Source: DATMQA01 sp035566895 (GTDB lineage Bacteria; Verrucomicrobiota; Verrucomicrobiia; Limisphaerales; UBA8199). Taken from it: a stretch of 64,000 nucleotides of DNA. A program made the translations under genes and the position numbers. The stretch is from positions 1 to 64,000 of the forward strand of contig DATMQA010000221.1 in assembly GCA_035566895.1 (NCBI GenBank). The letters run 5' to 3'. Below, piece by piece: positions 32,713 through 42,080 of the stretch. The notes under the pieces were generated by a model. It was not told the DNA's origin. It searched no databases and was given only the letters and a program-made list of their open reading frames with translations. The number at the start of each line of letters is the position of its first letter. Position 1 is the first letter of the stretch.

Positions 32713-35700
32713 TTAGGAAGGCCGCTGGTCTTTGTCTTCCTTCTTCTCGGGTTTCTTGCTCTTTTTGGATTCTGGGTCGTCGTTGAACTCTTTGACATTG
32801 GGCGCTTTTTTATAAATCTCCTGGAGCAATTCTTTGGCCTCCTCGGGAGTGCGGGTGACTTTGGGGCGCAGGAAGACCATCAACTCGACTTCGTGGCTGG
32901 TCTTGTCTTTCTTTTTGAAGGCCCAACCCAGGCCGGGGATGTCGCCCAGAATGGGGGTTTTGCGCAAGGTGTCGGAAACCTGGTTCTGAATGATACCACC
33001 GAGGACGAGAGTTTCGCCGCTCTTGGCTTTGAGGTCGGTGCGGAACTCGCGGGTATCAATGAGGGCGCCGCCAAACAGGGTCTGGCCAGGGACGATCGCG
33101 GAGGATTCCGCGCGGACTTTGAGGGCGACGTCGCCGTTGATATTGATGTGGGGCGTGACTTCGAGGACGACGCCGACGTCTTTGTATTGGAAGCTTTGGT
33201 TCAAGGCGCCGACATCGGTAGTCTGGCTTTTGTCGATGAAGGGGACCTGCTGGCCGACGAAGAGCTGGCCGCGTTCGTTGTCGGCGATATTGATTTGCGG
33301 CTCGGCCAGGACCTTGGCGGCGGTGGTCTTGCGCAGGAATTGGACGAGAAAATCCATATTGATAGTGCTGTCGAGGACGCCGGAGCGAAGCTGGCTCAGC
33401 GTGCTGGGGAGAGTGGTGGAGGAAGGGCTGTTAACAGTGGTGAGGCCGCCGAAGCCCTTTTGGTACTGGGCGCTGGCATGGGCGAGGATGGAGTTGTCAT
33501 AATCGTCGGTGGTGAAGACCTTGCTGCCGTCGGGGGACCAGCGGACGCCGAGTTTATCGAGATAATCGCTGGAGACTTCGACGATGCGGGCTTCGATGAG
33601 GACCTGGGCGGTGGGAGCATCCAATTCCTCTAGAAGCTTCATGACCTGGGGGAAGAAATGGACATTGGCAGAGATAAGCAGCGAGTTGCTGCGCAGGTCG
33701 GCGACGGCGCGGACACGGCCAACGAGGTCGCTGACCGGCCGCGTGGCGTTGCGGCCGTCGGAGCTGCGGGGGTTATCGGGCTGGCCGCCGAGCCAGGGGT
33801 AATAGCCTTCTTCCTTGGTTTCCTGTTCGAGGGAAAAGCTGGTCTGGTAGCTGCTGCTGGTCCCCTGCTGTTGCTGTTGCTGCTGGTTGTTCTGCTGGGG
33901 CTGTTGCTGCTGGTTGACGGGCCGCAACGGCGGCGAGCCGTTTTTTGCGAAGAGGATGTTGATGTTGTTGGCAACGTTGGCGGCCTTGGCAAATTTTAGC
34001 TGGACCCGGAGAGTGGTCTCACCGGCTTGCGACGGAGCATCCAATTGTTTGAGCACGTCTTCGACCACCGCCAGGCTTTCCTTCGAGTTTGAGGTGACAA
34101 TGATCGTGTTCGAGTATGGCTCGCTGGTGATGCGGACCTTTCCATAGAGCCGGCCGACGTCACGGTCGGCGGTCGGTTCAGACGGGTTATCGCTGAAGAA
34201 ATCCCAGTAGGTGCGCTGCTGAGTTTTTTTGAGGAACAGCTCATTGAGGACCTCCTCGATATCGACGGCGCTAACGTATTTGAGCGGGTAAATTCGGGGG
34301 GCGAGGCTGTCGTCGGAGACCGGCTCGTCCAATTCCGCGATCATTTTTTGGATGCTGTCCATCTGGGCGGGCGGGGCCTGGATGATGAGGGAGTTGCGGC
34401 GGCGATCGGAGACGACGCTCATTTTTTTACCCGAGGACCCGCCACCACGCGAGGAGGAGAAATAGTAGAATGGGTAGCGGGAGGAATTGTCCTGGTCCTT
34501 CATGAGGTCCTGCAACTGGCGGGCGACGTCTTCGGCGTCGGCATTTTTGAGCGGGAAGGTGCGGGTGATTTTTTCGAGGGCATCTTCAGTGTCCAGGCCG
34601 GTAATGAGCTTTTCGATTGCCCTGAAGTTGGCTTCGCTGGAAAGGACGATGAGCGAGTTGGAGCGATCGTTGGCGGCAATTTCGATCGTATCTTTGGACC
34701 CCTTGCCACCCAGCTTCTGGTAGAGCGGCCCGATTTCACGGACCAGGTCGGCGGCATTGACATTTTTCAACGGGATCATGCGCACGGTGACGTCTTCGGA
34801 CTTATCCGTATCGAGGATTTCGAGGAGCCGCTCGATTTCCGGCAGGCGCGATTTGGGGGCGGAGACGATGAGTCGGTTGGAGGTGCGGTCGGGCCAAATG
34901 CGCACCTGTTGGGTGGGGGGCTGGGAGCCAGCGCCGCCGGAGGGTGGTGAACTGGAGCCGCCGCTATCCGAGGAAGGCGGGCCGCCGAAGGGCGGGCCGC
35001 CCATCGGGCCGGAGGAGTTGCGGCCGGAGGAGGAAGACCGGCCGGAAGAGCCCGAGCCGCCGGATTGCGCGTTAAGGATGACGTTCAGCAAGCTGCCCAG
35101 ATCATCCGCGTCAGCATGCTTCAGCGGATAAATCTGGATGGTGAGCCCGGAGGCGGAGACATCGAATTCTCCGATGAGCTCGGCGAGCAGGCGGAGGTTG
35201 TCATTGTAATCGGTAACGATAAGCTGGTTGGCGCGTTCGTCGATGTCGATGGTGCCCTTATCGGAAAGGACCCCGCGGACCTTGTCACGCACGTCGGCGG
35301 CCTGCAGGTGAGCGAGGGGGAAGATTTTGACGAGCCGCTGCCGGCCTTCAGGGATATCCTTGCGCGAGCCATCGAGAACCTCCGGATTGAGTTTGGGTTC
35401 TTTGCCCTCGGGGACGATGAGAATAGAGTTGCTGGATTCGATGGTGGTAAAGCCTTCGAGGGCCAGGGCGCGATAGACCAGGGTGATGGCCTCGCGCGGC
35501 GTGACCTTTTTGGAACTCATGATGGTGAGCTGACACTGCACCTGGGGGTGTTTGATGACGCTCTTGCCGGTATTTTGCGCCAGCCATTGCACAACCATCT
35601 CAATATTGGCTCCCTGGAAACTGAGTTGGATTTCGTTTGTGGAAGAGCTTTTGTTGGTGGTGGACTGGGTGTCCATAGGGGCGCTTTTGTCAGAGTTGGT

Positions 35701-35880
35701 TGGCGGCTTGGATTCAGGGGGGTCAAGTTTAGCAGCCGCGGGGGAATTGGTGTCGGCGGCTTCCGCGGAGATTTTTGCATCTGGGATTGGCGGGGTGTCC
35801 TGGGCCCGACCTGAGAGTGGCCGGACGCCGAGCAGTAGAAAGGGGAAAAGCAGGAGGCAGTTAGATGATAGTGGTTTCAT
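32713..35880 (-). CDS. gspD: Type II secretion outer-membrane secretin GspD (extended)
   Basis: A protein of 1,055 residues, long for GspD (about 650-750). A signal peptide (MKPLSSNCLLLFPFLLLGV) is followed by a Ser/Pro/Thr-rich linker, then an N0-like domain (about 85-170). About six N1/N2-type domains start near residues 181, 246, 364, 439, 527 and 622, recognised by the repeated pattern xIxPLKxAdAxDl...aDxRsNsLIV..x..aLD. A Gly/Ser-rich linker sits at about 271-327 and a Gln-rich one at about 659-674. The secretin domain spans about 754-997 (LIEARIVEVSSDYLDKLGV; VGQQVPFI; GIIQNQVSDTL; VELMVFLRPKV). It forms the export channel. Last gene of the gspE-to-gspD operon, 13 bases after the GspC-like gene. 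Confidence 0.95.
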   Translation of the reverse strand: MKPLSSNCLLLFPFLLLGVRPLSGRAQDTPPIPDAKISAEAADTNSPAAAKLDPPESKPPTNSDKSAPMDTQSTTNKSSSTNEIQLSFQGANIEMVVQWLAQNTGKSVIKHPQVQCQLTIMSSKKVTPREAITLVYRALALEGFTTIESSNSILIVPEGKEPKLNPEVLDGSRKDIPEGRQRLVKIFPLAHLQAADVRDKVRGVLSDKGTIDIDERANQLIVTDYNDNLRLLAELIGEFDVSASGLTIQIYPLKHADADDLGSLLNVILNAQSGGSGSSGRSSSSGRNSSGPMGGPPFGGPPSSDSGGSSSPPSGGAGSQPPTQQVRIWPDRTSNRLIVSAPKSRLPEIERLLEILDTDKSEDVTVRMIPLKNVNAADLVREIGPLYQKLGGKGSKDTIEIAANDRSNSLIVLSSEANFRAIEKLITGLDTEDALEKITRTFPLKNADAEDVARQLQDLMKDQDNSSRYPFYYFSSSRGGGSSGKKMSVVSDRRRNSLIIQAPPAQMDSIQKMIAELDEPVSDDSLAPRIYPLKYVSAVDIEEVLNELFLKKTQQRTYWDFFSDNPSEPTADRDVGRLYGKVRITSEPYSNTIIVTSNSKESLAVVEDVLKQLDAPSQAGETTLRVQLKFAKAANVANNINILFAKNGSPPLRPVNQQQQPQQNNQQQQQQQGTSSSYQTSFSLEQETKEEGYYPWLGGQPDNPRSSDGRNATRPVSDLVGRVRAVADLRSNSLLISANVHFFPQVMKLLEELDAPTAQVLIEARIVEVSSDYLDKLGVRWSPDGSKVFTTDDYDNSILAHASAQYQKGFGGLTTVNSPSSTTLPSTLSQLRSGVLDSTINMDFLVQFLRKTTAAKVLAEPQINIADNERGQLFVGQQVPFIDKSQTTDVGALNQSFQYKDVGVVLEVTPHININGDVALKVRAESSAIVPGQTLFGGALIDTREFRTDLKAKSGETLVLGGIIQNQVSDTLRKTPILGDIPGLGWAFKKKDKTSHEVELMVFLRPKVTRTPEEAKELLQEIYKKAPNVKEFNDDPESKKSKKPEKKEDKDQRPS

Positions 35881-35893
35881 GAGGCGGTTCGTG

Positions 35894-36799
35894 TTATTTG
35901 GGTAAAAGTGATTCGCTGCCGAGCCCGTTAAAAATAGTCAGTTCCTTTTTCTGGCCGTCCTGTTCGACCAGGACACGGTTGGTACCGATGCGGAGCAGTT
36001 TGAGGCCGCCCAGTTCGTCGCCCGCTTTGACCAGCCCGGTTTGGCCGCTCGGCGAGCGCAAGAAGGCAACGTCGCCGGCGATGCCCAGCAAGGCCATCGG
36101 CTGGGGCCGCATGACTGGGCCAAGAATCTCGCTCTCGGTTACTCTTACGACCTGCGCCTGGACTGGGAGCGGCAGTTCCAGCGGTTTCTTGCCGGGGCCC
36201 ATCATCCCGTTCATCCCGGCCATAGCGATCTCGGCGGGCGAAGGGCGGTTGTTGCCTTTACTGCCGGACGCGGGAGTAGAATTGGTGTCGCCCTTTCCGG
36301 AACGGGGGGCGGCTTTCTCTCTGTCTGCCTGCGCGAGCAGGTTGGAGGCGGGTTTGCTGGATACTTGTTCGGCGACGGAGTTCGTGACGAGCTTTGCACT
36401 GTTTTTGGCGGAAAGAGTGTTTGTTTCCGACCCTGGGATGTTGACGGGCATAATCCCGTTCCTTGCCGTTTCTTGTGAGGTTGAATTTGTGTCCTTGGCC
36501 GAAGATTTCATCGGGGGGCTGTTCGTGACGGTTTTGGCCGAGGTCTGAGTAGAATTGGTGCCGGTAGTGAGATCTTTGGCCGAGAGGTTATTGGTGCCTG
36601 ACTTGGATGCAGTTGTAACAGAATTGGTCATTTTTCCACCCGATGGCGAATCTGCCGAGGCGGCGAGGGTAGGCAGTTGAGGGATGGTCAGTTTCCCGAG
36701 CGGATCACTGTGCACTACCAAACGGACGATTTGGAATAGCAGCAAGGCTCCCAGTGCGAGACATAGGACTCTGAAGAGAGTTTCGGAACGCTCAAGCAT
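35894..36799 (-). CDS. GspC/PilP-like type II secretion inner-membrane protein
   Basis: A protein of 301 residues from ATG 36799, which overlaps the previous gene's end by eight bases. One N-terminal membrane helix (FRVLCLALGALLLFQIVRLV) is followed by a long Ser/Thr/Asn-rich linker (about 40-190). A short C-terminal domain (about 215-300) has VTESEILGPVMRPQPMALLG, GLVKAGDELGGLKLL and RIGTNRVLVEQDGQKKELTI. That layout and the position before gspD match GspC (homology-region domain) or PilP, which links the inner-membrane platform to the secretin. No PDZ domain is present, unlike classical GspC. Confidence 0.75.
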   Translation of the reverse strand: MLERSETLFRVLCLALGALLLFQIVRLVVHSDPLGKLTIPQLPTLAASADSPSGGKMTNSVTTASKSGTNNLSAKDLTTGTNSTQTSAKTVTNSPPMKSSAKDTNSTSQETARNGIMPVNIPGSETNTLSAKNSAKLVTNSVAEQVSSKPASNLLAQADREKAAPRSGKGDTNSTPASGSKGNNRPSPAEIAMAGMNGMMGPGKKPLELPLPVQAQVVRVTESEILGPVMRPQPMALLGIAGDVAFLRSPSGQTGLVKAGDELGGLKLLRIGTNRVLVEQDGQKKELTIFNGLGSESLLPK

Positions 36800-37352
36800 G
36801 AGGGATGGCCTCCGGTTTCCACTGATCAAAATCCAGAATGACAAGGGTCAAGCTGAGTTTGAGCTGTCCCGGCGGGTTGGCAGAGGGTGAGATTTGGACC
36901 GTCTCGACCAGGAGTGGGTAACCAACAGTCTGCAGCCGGCGGAAGAAAGCCGTGATGGCTGGAACCGGGCCGGAACATTCCAGTTGCATAGTGGCCAGTT
37001 CTTTATTGGAACCAAGTCCGGGGGATTCGCGCACAGGGCCGACCGCCAGGCCGCCACCCGCCGCCGCCTTTTGGATGGCGGAGCTCGCTTCGGCGACGGC
37101 GGTCACCCTGGTCAGCTTGAGGGGGTCCAGGCGATAATCATTGATGAGGCTCTGGGCTTTCTGCGCTTTGTCCTGGTAGAGTTGAATCTCGCGCTTGAGA
37201 TTTTGCGCTTCACGAACTAATTGATGGTACTCGGCGTGTTTTCGAGCGCAAAAGTTCCAGGCGTGAACACCGCCGAAGATCAGTAGGTAGGCGGCGACCA
37301 CCAGCCCGCCGAAGCGGACTGTTCGTTTTTCGCGTGGGGTCAGGGGACGCAT
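36792..37352 (-). CDS. GspM/PilO-like type II secretion assembly protein
   Basis: A protein of 186 residues from ATG 37352 (MRPLTPREKRTVRFGG). The longer open frame upstream only translates a heptamer array. It has one membrane helix (VVAAYLLIFGGVHAWNF), a coiled-coil stretch (HQLVREAQNLKREIQLYQDK) and a ferredoxin-like C-terminal domain. This matches PilO/GspM, which pairs with PilN/GspL at the inner membrane. It is flanked by the GspL-like gene and, overlapping by eight bases, the GspC-like gene. The array ends two bases before the start codon, so no normal Shine-Dalgarno sequence is visible. Confidence 0.78.
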   Translation of the reverse strand: MRPLTPREKRTVRFGGLVVAAYLLIFGGVHAWNFCARKHAEYHQLVREAQNLKREIQLYQDKAQKAQSLINDYRLDPLKLTRVTAVAEASSAIQKAAAGGGLAVGPVRESPGLGSNKELATMQLECSGPVPAITAFFRRLQTVGYPLLVETVQISPSANPPGQLKLSLTLVILDFDQWKPEAIPHA

Positions 37353-37354
37353 GG

Positions 37355-37418
37355 CAAAGTCCAAAGTCCAAAGTCCAAAGTCCAAAGTCCGGAGGCCGCA
37401 GTCCACGGTCCACAGTCG
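37355..37418. repeat. Heptamer array CAAAGTC x5 plus degenerate units
   Basis: Five in-phase CAAAGTC units (37355-37389), then GTCCACGGTCCACAGTC-like degenerate words. It fills the gap between the GspL- and GspM-like genes and nearly touches the gspM start codon. Confidence 0.9.
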
Positions 37419-37452
37419 AGGCTCAGCCGTCCCGAAATGCGTATCGATGGTC

Positions 37453-39204
37453 TCATGGGTTTGGTGGAGGATTGCCGGGCGGAATAGTGATGGTGGGCAT
37501 AGCGTCCGGTGGCAGGGATGGGCTGGGCGCCCCGGGTTTGCCCGGCATAACCACGGAGCGAGGAGCACGGCCCGGAGGAGGCATGGGCATGCCCGGCGGC
37601 GGCCCACCTCCCATTCCGGGGAATCCCATGGGGAACCCGGCCGCGCCCGGTGGCCCAAAGGTCGGCGGATTGGTTTTGGCCTTGGCGATTTCCTCGGCAG
37701 TTGGGCCGAGGTTCAGTGCCAGGCGCGCGGCCGCGGGTTTCCATTGGGCGCTCATCCGCACGGTGAGTTTCTGGCGGTCGGGCGAGGGCGTTTGTTCATC
37801 GACGCTGACGCTCGCGAACAAGCCAGAATCGATGAGCTTGGAGCGAAAATCCGCCACTTGTTGGGAGTCGTGCAAGGTACCGCGCCAGGAGAGATCGCCG
37901 CGGCGGTTCATGGAAAGGGAATCGAGCTTGGTTCCCTGTGGCGCCGCTTTGGCCAACAGGTAAAGTGTGTCAAGGCAGGGCGGCTGGTTCTGTTTGAGAT
38001 ATTGGAGGAAATTGTATTCTGAATCGATGGTTCCCAGCCTGCTACGATCGGCTTTGATGGCGGCAAGTTTTTTGGACAAATGCGCTTTCAGCAGCAAAGC
38101 TTCCGCATACGGCAAGACCAGCAGCGTCAGCGCGAGGGCACCCGCCAGGGCAACCCATTTCCAAGGCGCCGGACGGGTAATGCTGGCAGCCCCGTTGCTC
38201 TGTTTAACCTGGAGCACCAGTGGCTGCGCATCGCGGCCAGTCTCAGCGTTCTTTCTCAAGCCCAGGATTGCCGCCGACCGGCCCTCGCCAGGCGCAACTT
38301 CCACCGACTGGCACTCAACGCCGCGTCCCAGCAGCCGGGCCAGTTGCGCGGCCATGTCTTTGAACCGGGCAGTTTTTCCGGTGAGATAAATCCGCTGCGT
38401 GTTCCGATGGCTATTGAGGGCGCCAACGAGCGAAGTAAGCGAGGTCTCGATCACATTCCGAACTTTTGGCGCCAACTCGCTATCGGCTGGACGTGCCGTC
38501 TCCGGGGTGAGTTTGAGTTTCTCCGCTTCGTCGCGGGTGACGCCGAGGGTCTCGCCGAGCGATCGGGTCAGGTTCTCTCCGCCCCAGGGAAGGACCCGGA
38601 GAACAGTGGGGACCCCATTTTCAAAGGCGAGCAATTCGGAATAATGTTGGCCGATGTCCAAGACCGCGTACGAGCCGGCCGGGTGCGGGCACAAACTGCT
38701 GCGAGCGAGGGCGGCGAGGGTGAACACCGGGGTAACACCACACCTGGAGAGGATCTCCGCGTACTCTTCCACAGCTTCCTTTTTCACAGCAGCGACCAGG
38801 AACTGTTGTTTCATCCCGGAGGCGTTCGGCTGATTATTCTGGCCGTTGAGCAAAGAGTAGCCCCAGGCCAAATCATCGGGGGGGACCGGGAATTCGCTTT
38901 CGACCTGAAGGAGCAGGTGGCGGTGCAGGTTTTCATTGGTCGCGGAAGGCAGCGAGAAAGTGCGCAGGGAAACGCCCCGAGCGCCGATGGCGCAGTAAGC
39001 ACGCGGGCGCGGCTGCCAGGGAGTGTGCGTGAAGAATTCCCGGAGCCTGAGCGTGACCTTTTCCTTGCACGCTTCCGTGAGCCGGCCCGTGGGCAGACGC
39101 TCCAACGGGAGCTCGAGCCCGTGGTCGGCGTTGAGGGCTTTGAGCGAGCTTTGGCCTACCTCAAGATAAAAACAGGGCGCGTTCCTGAAATTGAGGGCCG
39201 TCAT
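37453..39204 (-). CDS. gspL: GspL-type protein (PilM-like actin fold fused to PilN-like domain)
   Basis: A protein of 583 residues. The N-terminal 340 residues have the PilM/GspL actin-like fold: FYLEVGQSSLKALNAD (phosphate-1-like), YAVLDIGQHYSELLAF (phosphate-2-like) and RIYLTGKTARFKDMAAQLAR. One membrane helix follows (WVALAGALALTLLVLPYAEA, about 350), then a coiled coil and a PilN/GspL-type periplasmic domain (about 390-500). A Pro/Gly/Met-rich tail ends the protein (PGMGGGPPPGMPMPPPG). It anchors the GspE ATPase to the inner-membrane platform. Its start overlaps the gspK stop as ATGA. Confidence 0.88.
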   Translation of the reverse strand: MTALNFRNAPCFYLEVGQSSLKALNADHGLELPLERLPTGRLTEACKEKVTLRLREFFTHTPWQPRPRAYCAIGARGVSLRTFSLPSATNENLHRHLLLQVESEFPVPPDDLAWGYSLLNGQNNQPNASGMKQQFLVAAVKKEAVEEYAEILSRCGVTPVFTLAALARSSLCPHPAGSYAVLDIGQHYSELLAFENGVPTVLRVLPWGGENLTRSLGETLGVTRDEAEKLKLTPETARPADSELAPKVRNVIETSLTSLVGALNSHRNTQRIYLTGKTARFKDMAAQLARLLGRGVECQSVEVAPGEGRSAAILGLRKNAETGRDAQPLVLQVKQSNGAASITRPAPWKWVALAGALALTLLVLPYAEALLLKAHLSKKLAAIKADRSRLGTIDSEYNFLQYLKQNQPPCLDTLYLLAKAAPQGTKLDSLSMNRRGDLSWRGTLHDSQQVADFRSKLIDSGLFASVSVDEQTPSPDRQKLTVRMSAQWKPAAARLALNLGPTAEEIAKAKTNPPTFGPPGAAGFPMGFPGMGGGPPPGMPMPPPGRAPRSVVMPGKPGAPSPSLPPDAMPTITIPPGNPPPNP

Positions 39205-40604
39205 AAGTCATCCTCGCGATAGGAAACCGTCACGACCTCATGCAGGCCCACGTGAACGATTTCCTGGATGCGCTGCCGGGCGCCGGTGGAAGTGACCTGG
39301 CCCTCGCTCAAAATGCGAAATGTATCCGAACGGACACTGACTCGAGGGGCGACCTGCTTGAAGATATCCTGGGTCATATCCGGCACTTTAAAGAGCCAGG
39401 CGATGTTGGGATAGAAGCCATTGGATTGGCGGAAGGAAATAACGGCTTGGGCCAGCTCGCGGCTGATGCCCGGAAGACAGGCCAGAACGTCCAGGCTGGC
39501 AGTATTAATATTGATTAACCCAGGCAAGTCCTGGCCGGTTTGGGCAGTCAACTCATCCGCAATGTCCATCAGAAGGTCCTGGCTGATAACTTTGGGGCCG
39601 GAGGGATTGGTGGTCGGTTGATTGAGCGAAGCAGCGTTTTGGTCCGAGGGGGATTGGCCCTGATTGGATGTGTTTGCCGTGGAAGGTGAGCCGGCCTGGT
39701 TCTGGTCCTGAGCGGCGGTGACATCCAGGAGGTCGGCAATGCTGTTGAAACGATTCTGGCCGCGGTAAGCGATAATTGCCCGAGCAATATCCGTAGTGAT
39801 ACCGCGAATACCCGTCAGGGACCGTTCATCGGCCGTTTGGACGTTAACGCGGTCTTCGCCGGAGGCGGTCACATTGGCCACTGAAGAATCGACCGTCATC
39901 ATGCCGGCCCAGCCGGTATCCAGGCCGCCAACTCCTGCGGCCTGGCCGGCTTCGGCTCCGGGCTCGAGCATCCCGTTTTGGTGAATGTCCGAACCCAGCA
40001 GTAAGTCGCGACTGACACCGCGCACCATCAGGAGTTCGCGAATGGTTTGGAGCGGCCCGTTGCGCGGCTGGTAAGGCGGCTTGAGGGAGGCGTAATATTC
40101 AATTTCCGCTCCACCCGGAGTGACCGTGTTATCCTCGTCGCGCCAATCGATAATGGCGGCGGCGACATCCGGGGTCATGCCATAAACTTTGGAGAGTTCT
40201 TCGAGCGAGGTATTGTTGACGTTCAGGCGGCTCTCTTCGTCGCTGACGCCATAAAGAATCGCGCCGCCTTCATCCTCCCGGCCGCGACGGAGCACGCGGA
40301 ACTGGCCGCGGCCGAGCGGGACATCGCGGAACTGTTGAGGAGAGTCATAGAGCGCGCCGCTGTGGTGCCGGACACTGCGGCTGCGTTCGCGGGCATCCTG
40401 GTAGAGCAGGGCCTTGGCCTTTTCTACCCCGGCGACCGCGAGGTAGTGTGCCTGAATGTGATCGCCGTGGTTCTTCACGACCGTCAGGTCCATCCGCGAG
40501 GTGTGCAGCACACCCATAACTACGAGAGACAAAAGAGCCAGGCACCAGAGCAGGCCGATGAGGATGGACGAGGCCGTTTTTATCCTCCTCGTGCTCGTTC
40601 TCAT
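39201..40604 (-). CDS. gspK: Type II secretion minor pseudopilin GspK
   Basis: Reading from ATG 40604 gives 467 residues. The start (MRTSTRRIKTASSILIGLLW) is chosen because the upstream frame is only the hexamer hairpin 40581-40680, and GAGGAG lies four bases before the ATG. A basic leader and helix SILIGLLWCLALLSLVVMGV match GspK, which lacks the usual FTLIE glutamate context. The body is rich in helix-hairpin-helix units (GIRGITTDIARAI; CLPGISRELAQAV), typical of the GspK large domain. Low-complexity Gln/Ser/Asn stretches interrupt it (about 290-340). GspK caps the pseudopilus tip together with GspI and GspJ. It overlaps gspL by four bases. Confidence 0.88.
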   Translation of the reverse strand: MRTSTRRIKTASSILIGLLWCLALLSLVVMGVLHTSRMDLTVVKNHGDHIQAHYLAVAGVEKAKALLYQDARERSRSVRHHSGALYDSPQQFRDVPLGRGQFRVLRRGREDEGGAILYGVSDEESRLNVNNTSLEELSKVYGMTPDVAAAIIDWRDEDNTVTPGGAEIEYYASLKPPYQPRNGPLQTIRELLMVRGVSRDLLLGSDIHQNGMLEPGAEAGQAAGVGGLDTGWAGMMTVDSSVANVTASGEDRVNVQTADERSLTGIRGITTDIARAIIAYRGQNRFNSIADLLDVTAAQDQNQAGSPSTANTSNQGQSPSDQNAASLNQPTTNPSGPKVISQDLLMDIADELTAQTGQDLPGLININTASLDVLACLPGISRELAQAVISFRQSNGFYPNIAWLFKVPDMTQDIFKQVAPRVSVRSDTFRILSEGQVTSTGARQRIQEIVHVGLHEVVTVSYREDDL

Positions 40605-40680
40605 CCTCCTCCTCGTAATCGAAGAGACGTTAATCGCCCGATTACGAGGACGAGAACGAGGAGGAGGAGGACGAAGATAA
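40581..40680. repeat. Hexamer-built inverted repeat, copy 2 (gspJ/gspK junction)
   Basis: The arms 40581-40621 and 40639-40680 are imperfectly complementary. Both are made of CTCCTCG/CGAGGAGG words and end inward with CGTAATCG and CGATTACG. The gspK start codon and its GAGGAG ribosome-site candidate lie inside the left arm. Confidence 0.8.
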
Positions 40681-40687
40681 CAGTTCG

Positions 40688-41497
40688 TCATTGACTCCCT
40701 CCTTCATTCCCCTGCCCAGGCGTGGGCTGACTGGAGTTGTCTGCGCCCGAATCTGGCGCTCCGGTGGAGGCGCTGCGCCTGGAACTGGCGGCGAGATTCA
40801 AGCGCGTGACGGTTTGGAACTCGAGTGGTGGCGCGAGGTTGGTTTTTTCCATCGGGACTGTGGTTGAAGACTCGGCGGGAGAAGCGCTTCTGGGCCGCGG
40901 ATTGGAGTCGAACCACATGGTAATGCGCACGGCGTCCGGCATGCCGGAGAGATTGGACCGCAACCGAAACGAATTCTGCGCCTTGCGACCCCCTTCCACA
41001 TCGCCCCAGGTATCGTACCAATCGAAACCGTCGTAGTATTCGAATCTCAGCCCAAGCAACCCCGAGGCGATTTCCTCGCGGCTGCCGCCGTTGAGCGGGT
41101 CCAGGGCGATCCGCGGATTGCGGCGGCGAAACAAGTTGAATTGGCCTGATTCGGGATCCTTCGAGAGGAAATAGCTGATTTCACAGAAGTCGCCCTCGTT
41201 AGGCCGCCTGGGAGTGTAATTGTGCGTGGCGAAATCGAGGTTGTCGGCTTCGACCTCACCCATCATTCGTTGCATTCCCAGGAACTCGAAATCTTTCGAT
41301 AAAGGGCAAGCCGCGCGGAGATCGGCGGCGACGGTCGCCATGGCGACGCGGGCGTTCTGGAGAATCTCGACCCGCGGCTCGACCATTTTTTGAGTCGCGG
41401 TAGCCGATTGCAGACACAGGTAGGCGCTGACCAGGATCATTGCCATGAGCGAGGCGCTGATGACGACTTCGATGAGAGTGAAGCCCCTCTCTCTCAA
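40688..41497 (-). CDS. gspJ: Type II secretion minor pseudopilin GspJ
   Basis: A protein of 269 residues. A very short basic leader precedes the prepilin site: MRERG/FTLIEVVISASLMAMILV. The following LQSATATQKMVEPRVEILQN and a beta-rich body (FCEISYFLSKDPES, LLGLRFEYYDGFDWYDTW, DAVRITMWFDSNP) match GspJ. The last 60 residues are a Ser/Pro/Gln-rich tail. GspJ sits in the pseudopilus tip with GspI and GspK. It overlaps the gspI stop by four bases (ATGA), so the two are translationally coupled. An 83-base gap filled by the hexamer inverted repeat separates it from gspK. Confidence 0.9.
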   Translation of the reverse strand: MRERGFTLIEVVISASLMAMILVSAYLCLQSATATQKMVEPRVEILQNARVAMATVAADLRAACPLSKDFEFLGMQRMMGEVEADNLDFATHNYTPRRPNEGDFCEISYFLSKDPESGQFNLFRRRNPRIALDPLNGGSREEIASGLLGLRFEYYDGFDWYDTWGDVEGGRKAQNSFRLRSNLSGMPDAVRITMWFDSNPRPRSASPAESSTTVPMEKTNLAPPLEFQTVTRLNLAASSRRSASTGAPDSGADNSSQPTPGQGNEGGSQ

Positions 41498-41952
41498 GCA
41501 CCCCTCCGTTTTCTTGAGCCGCCCCCCTGGCCAGTTCCGGTTGCGGTAGAATCCGCCGGCGGCTCGAACAGTAGCGTGCGCAACTCGTAAATTGCCCGAC
41601 CGGTTTGGGAATTTTCCACCACCACCGAGATTTCATGAAGCCCGTCGATGCCGGCGCTGGTTACCGTCTGTCGCCAGCGATAAAGCGACAGCCCCTCGCC
41701 GCATTCACCTTCCGTTTCGCCGTCGCTCAGTACGCCATCGGCCCGCAGCGCCTCGATTTGCCCCGCCGCGATCAAAGCTGCCGAGGTTTGCAGCTCCGAT
41801 TCCTTGCTTGACCCCAGCGCGAGCGTGACGGCCTGCGTGAGACCGACCAGACCCACGGCCAGGATCACGATGGCGCACAGCACCTCGATGAGGGAGAAGG
41901 CGGTGTACTTGCGCCGCGTACGGAACGTGGCGTTTAGGCTGCGGCAGCGCAT
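41494..41952 (-). CDS. gspI: Type II secretion minor pseudopilin GspI
   Basis: Reading from ATG 41952 gives 152 residues, a normal GspI size. The leader is MRCRSLNATFRTRRKYTA and the prepilin site FSLIEVLCAIVILAVGLVGL, with Ala before the cleavage Phe instead of Gly. The body contains LIAAGQIEALRADG and CGEGLSLYRWRQTVTSAGI. The frame stays open far upstream, but those residues are low-quality translation of the inverted repeat 41933-42008 and its flank. The true start is therefore not certain. Overlaps gspJ by four bases. Confidence 0.85.
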   Translation of the reverse strand: MRCRSLNATFRTRRKYTAFSLIEVLCAIVILAVGLVGLTQAVTLALGSSKESELQTSAALIAAGQIEALRADGVLSDGETEGECGEGLSLYRWRQTVTSAGIDGLHEISVVVENSQTGRAIYELRTLLFEPPADSTATGTGQGGGSRKRRGA

Positions 41953-42008
41953 TCGCACATTTTCCCGACAAACTAAAAAGGTATTTCGTCGGACGCTCTG
42001 CAGCCTAA
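41933..42008. repeat. 76-base inverted-repeat element at the gspH/gspI junction
   Basis: TTTAGGCTGC (41933-41942) and GCAGCCTAAA (41999-42008) are perfect inverted repeats bounding 76 bases; smaller complementary words lie within. The gspI start codon (41952) is inside the element. Confidence 0.55.
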
Positions 42009-42080
42009 AGGCCGCTCTCCGCCGGCTTCGCGGTTGAGCCATTTGAAACGGGCGTTTCGTTTTTGGCTGAGTTGCAATTC

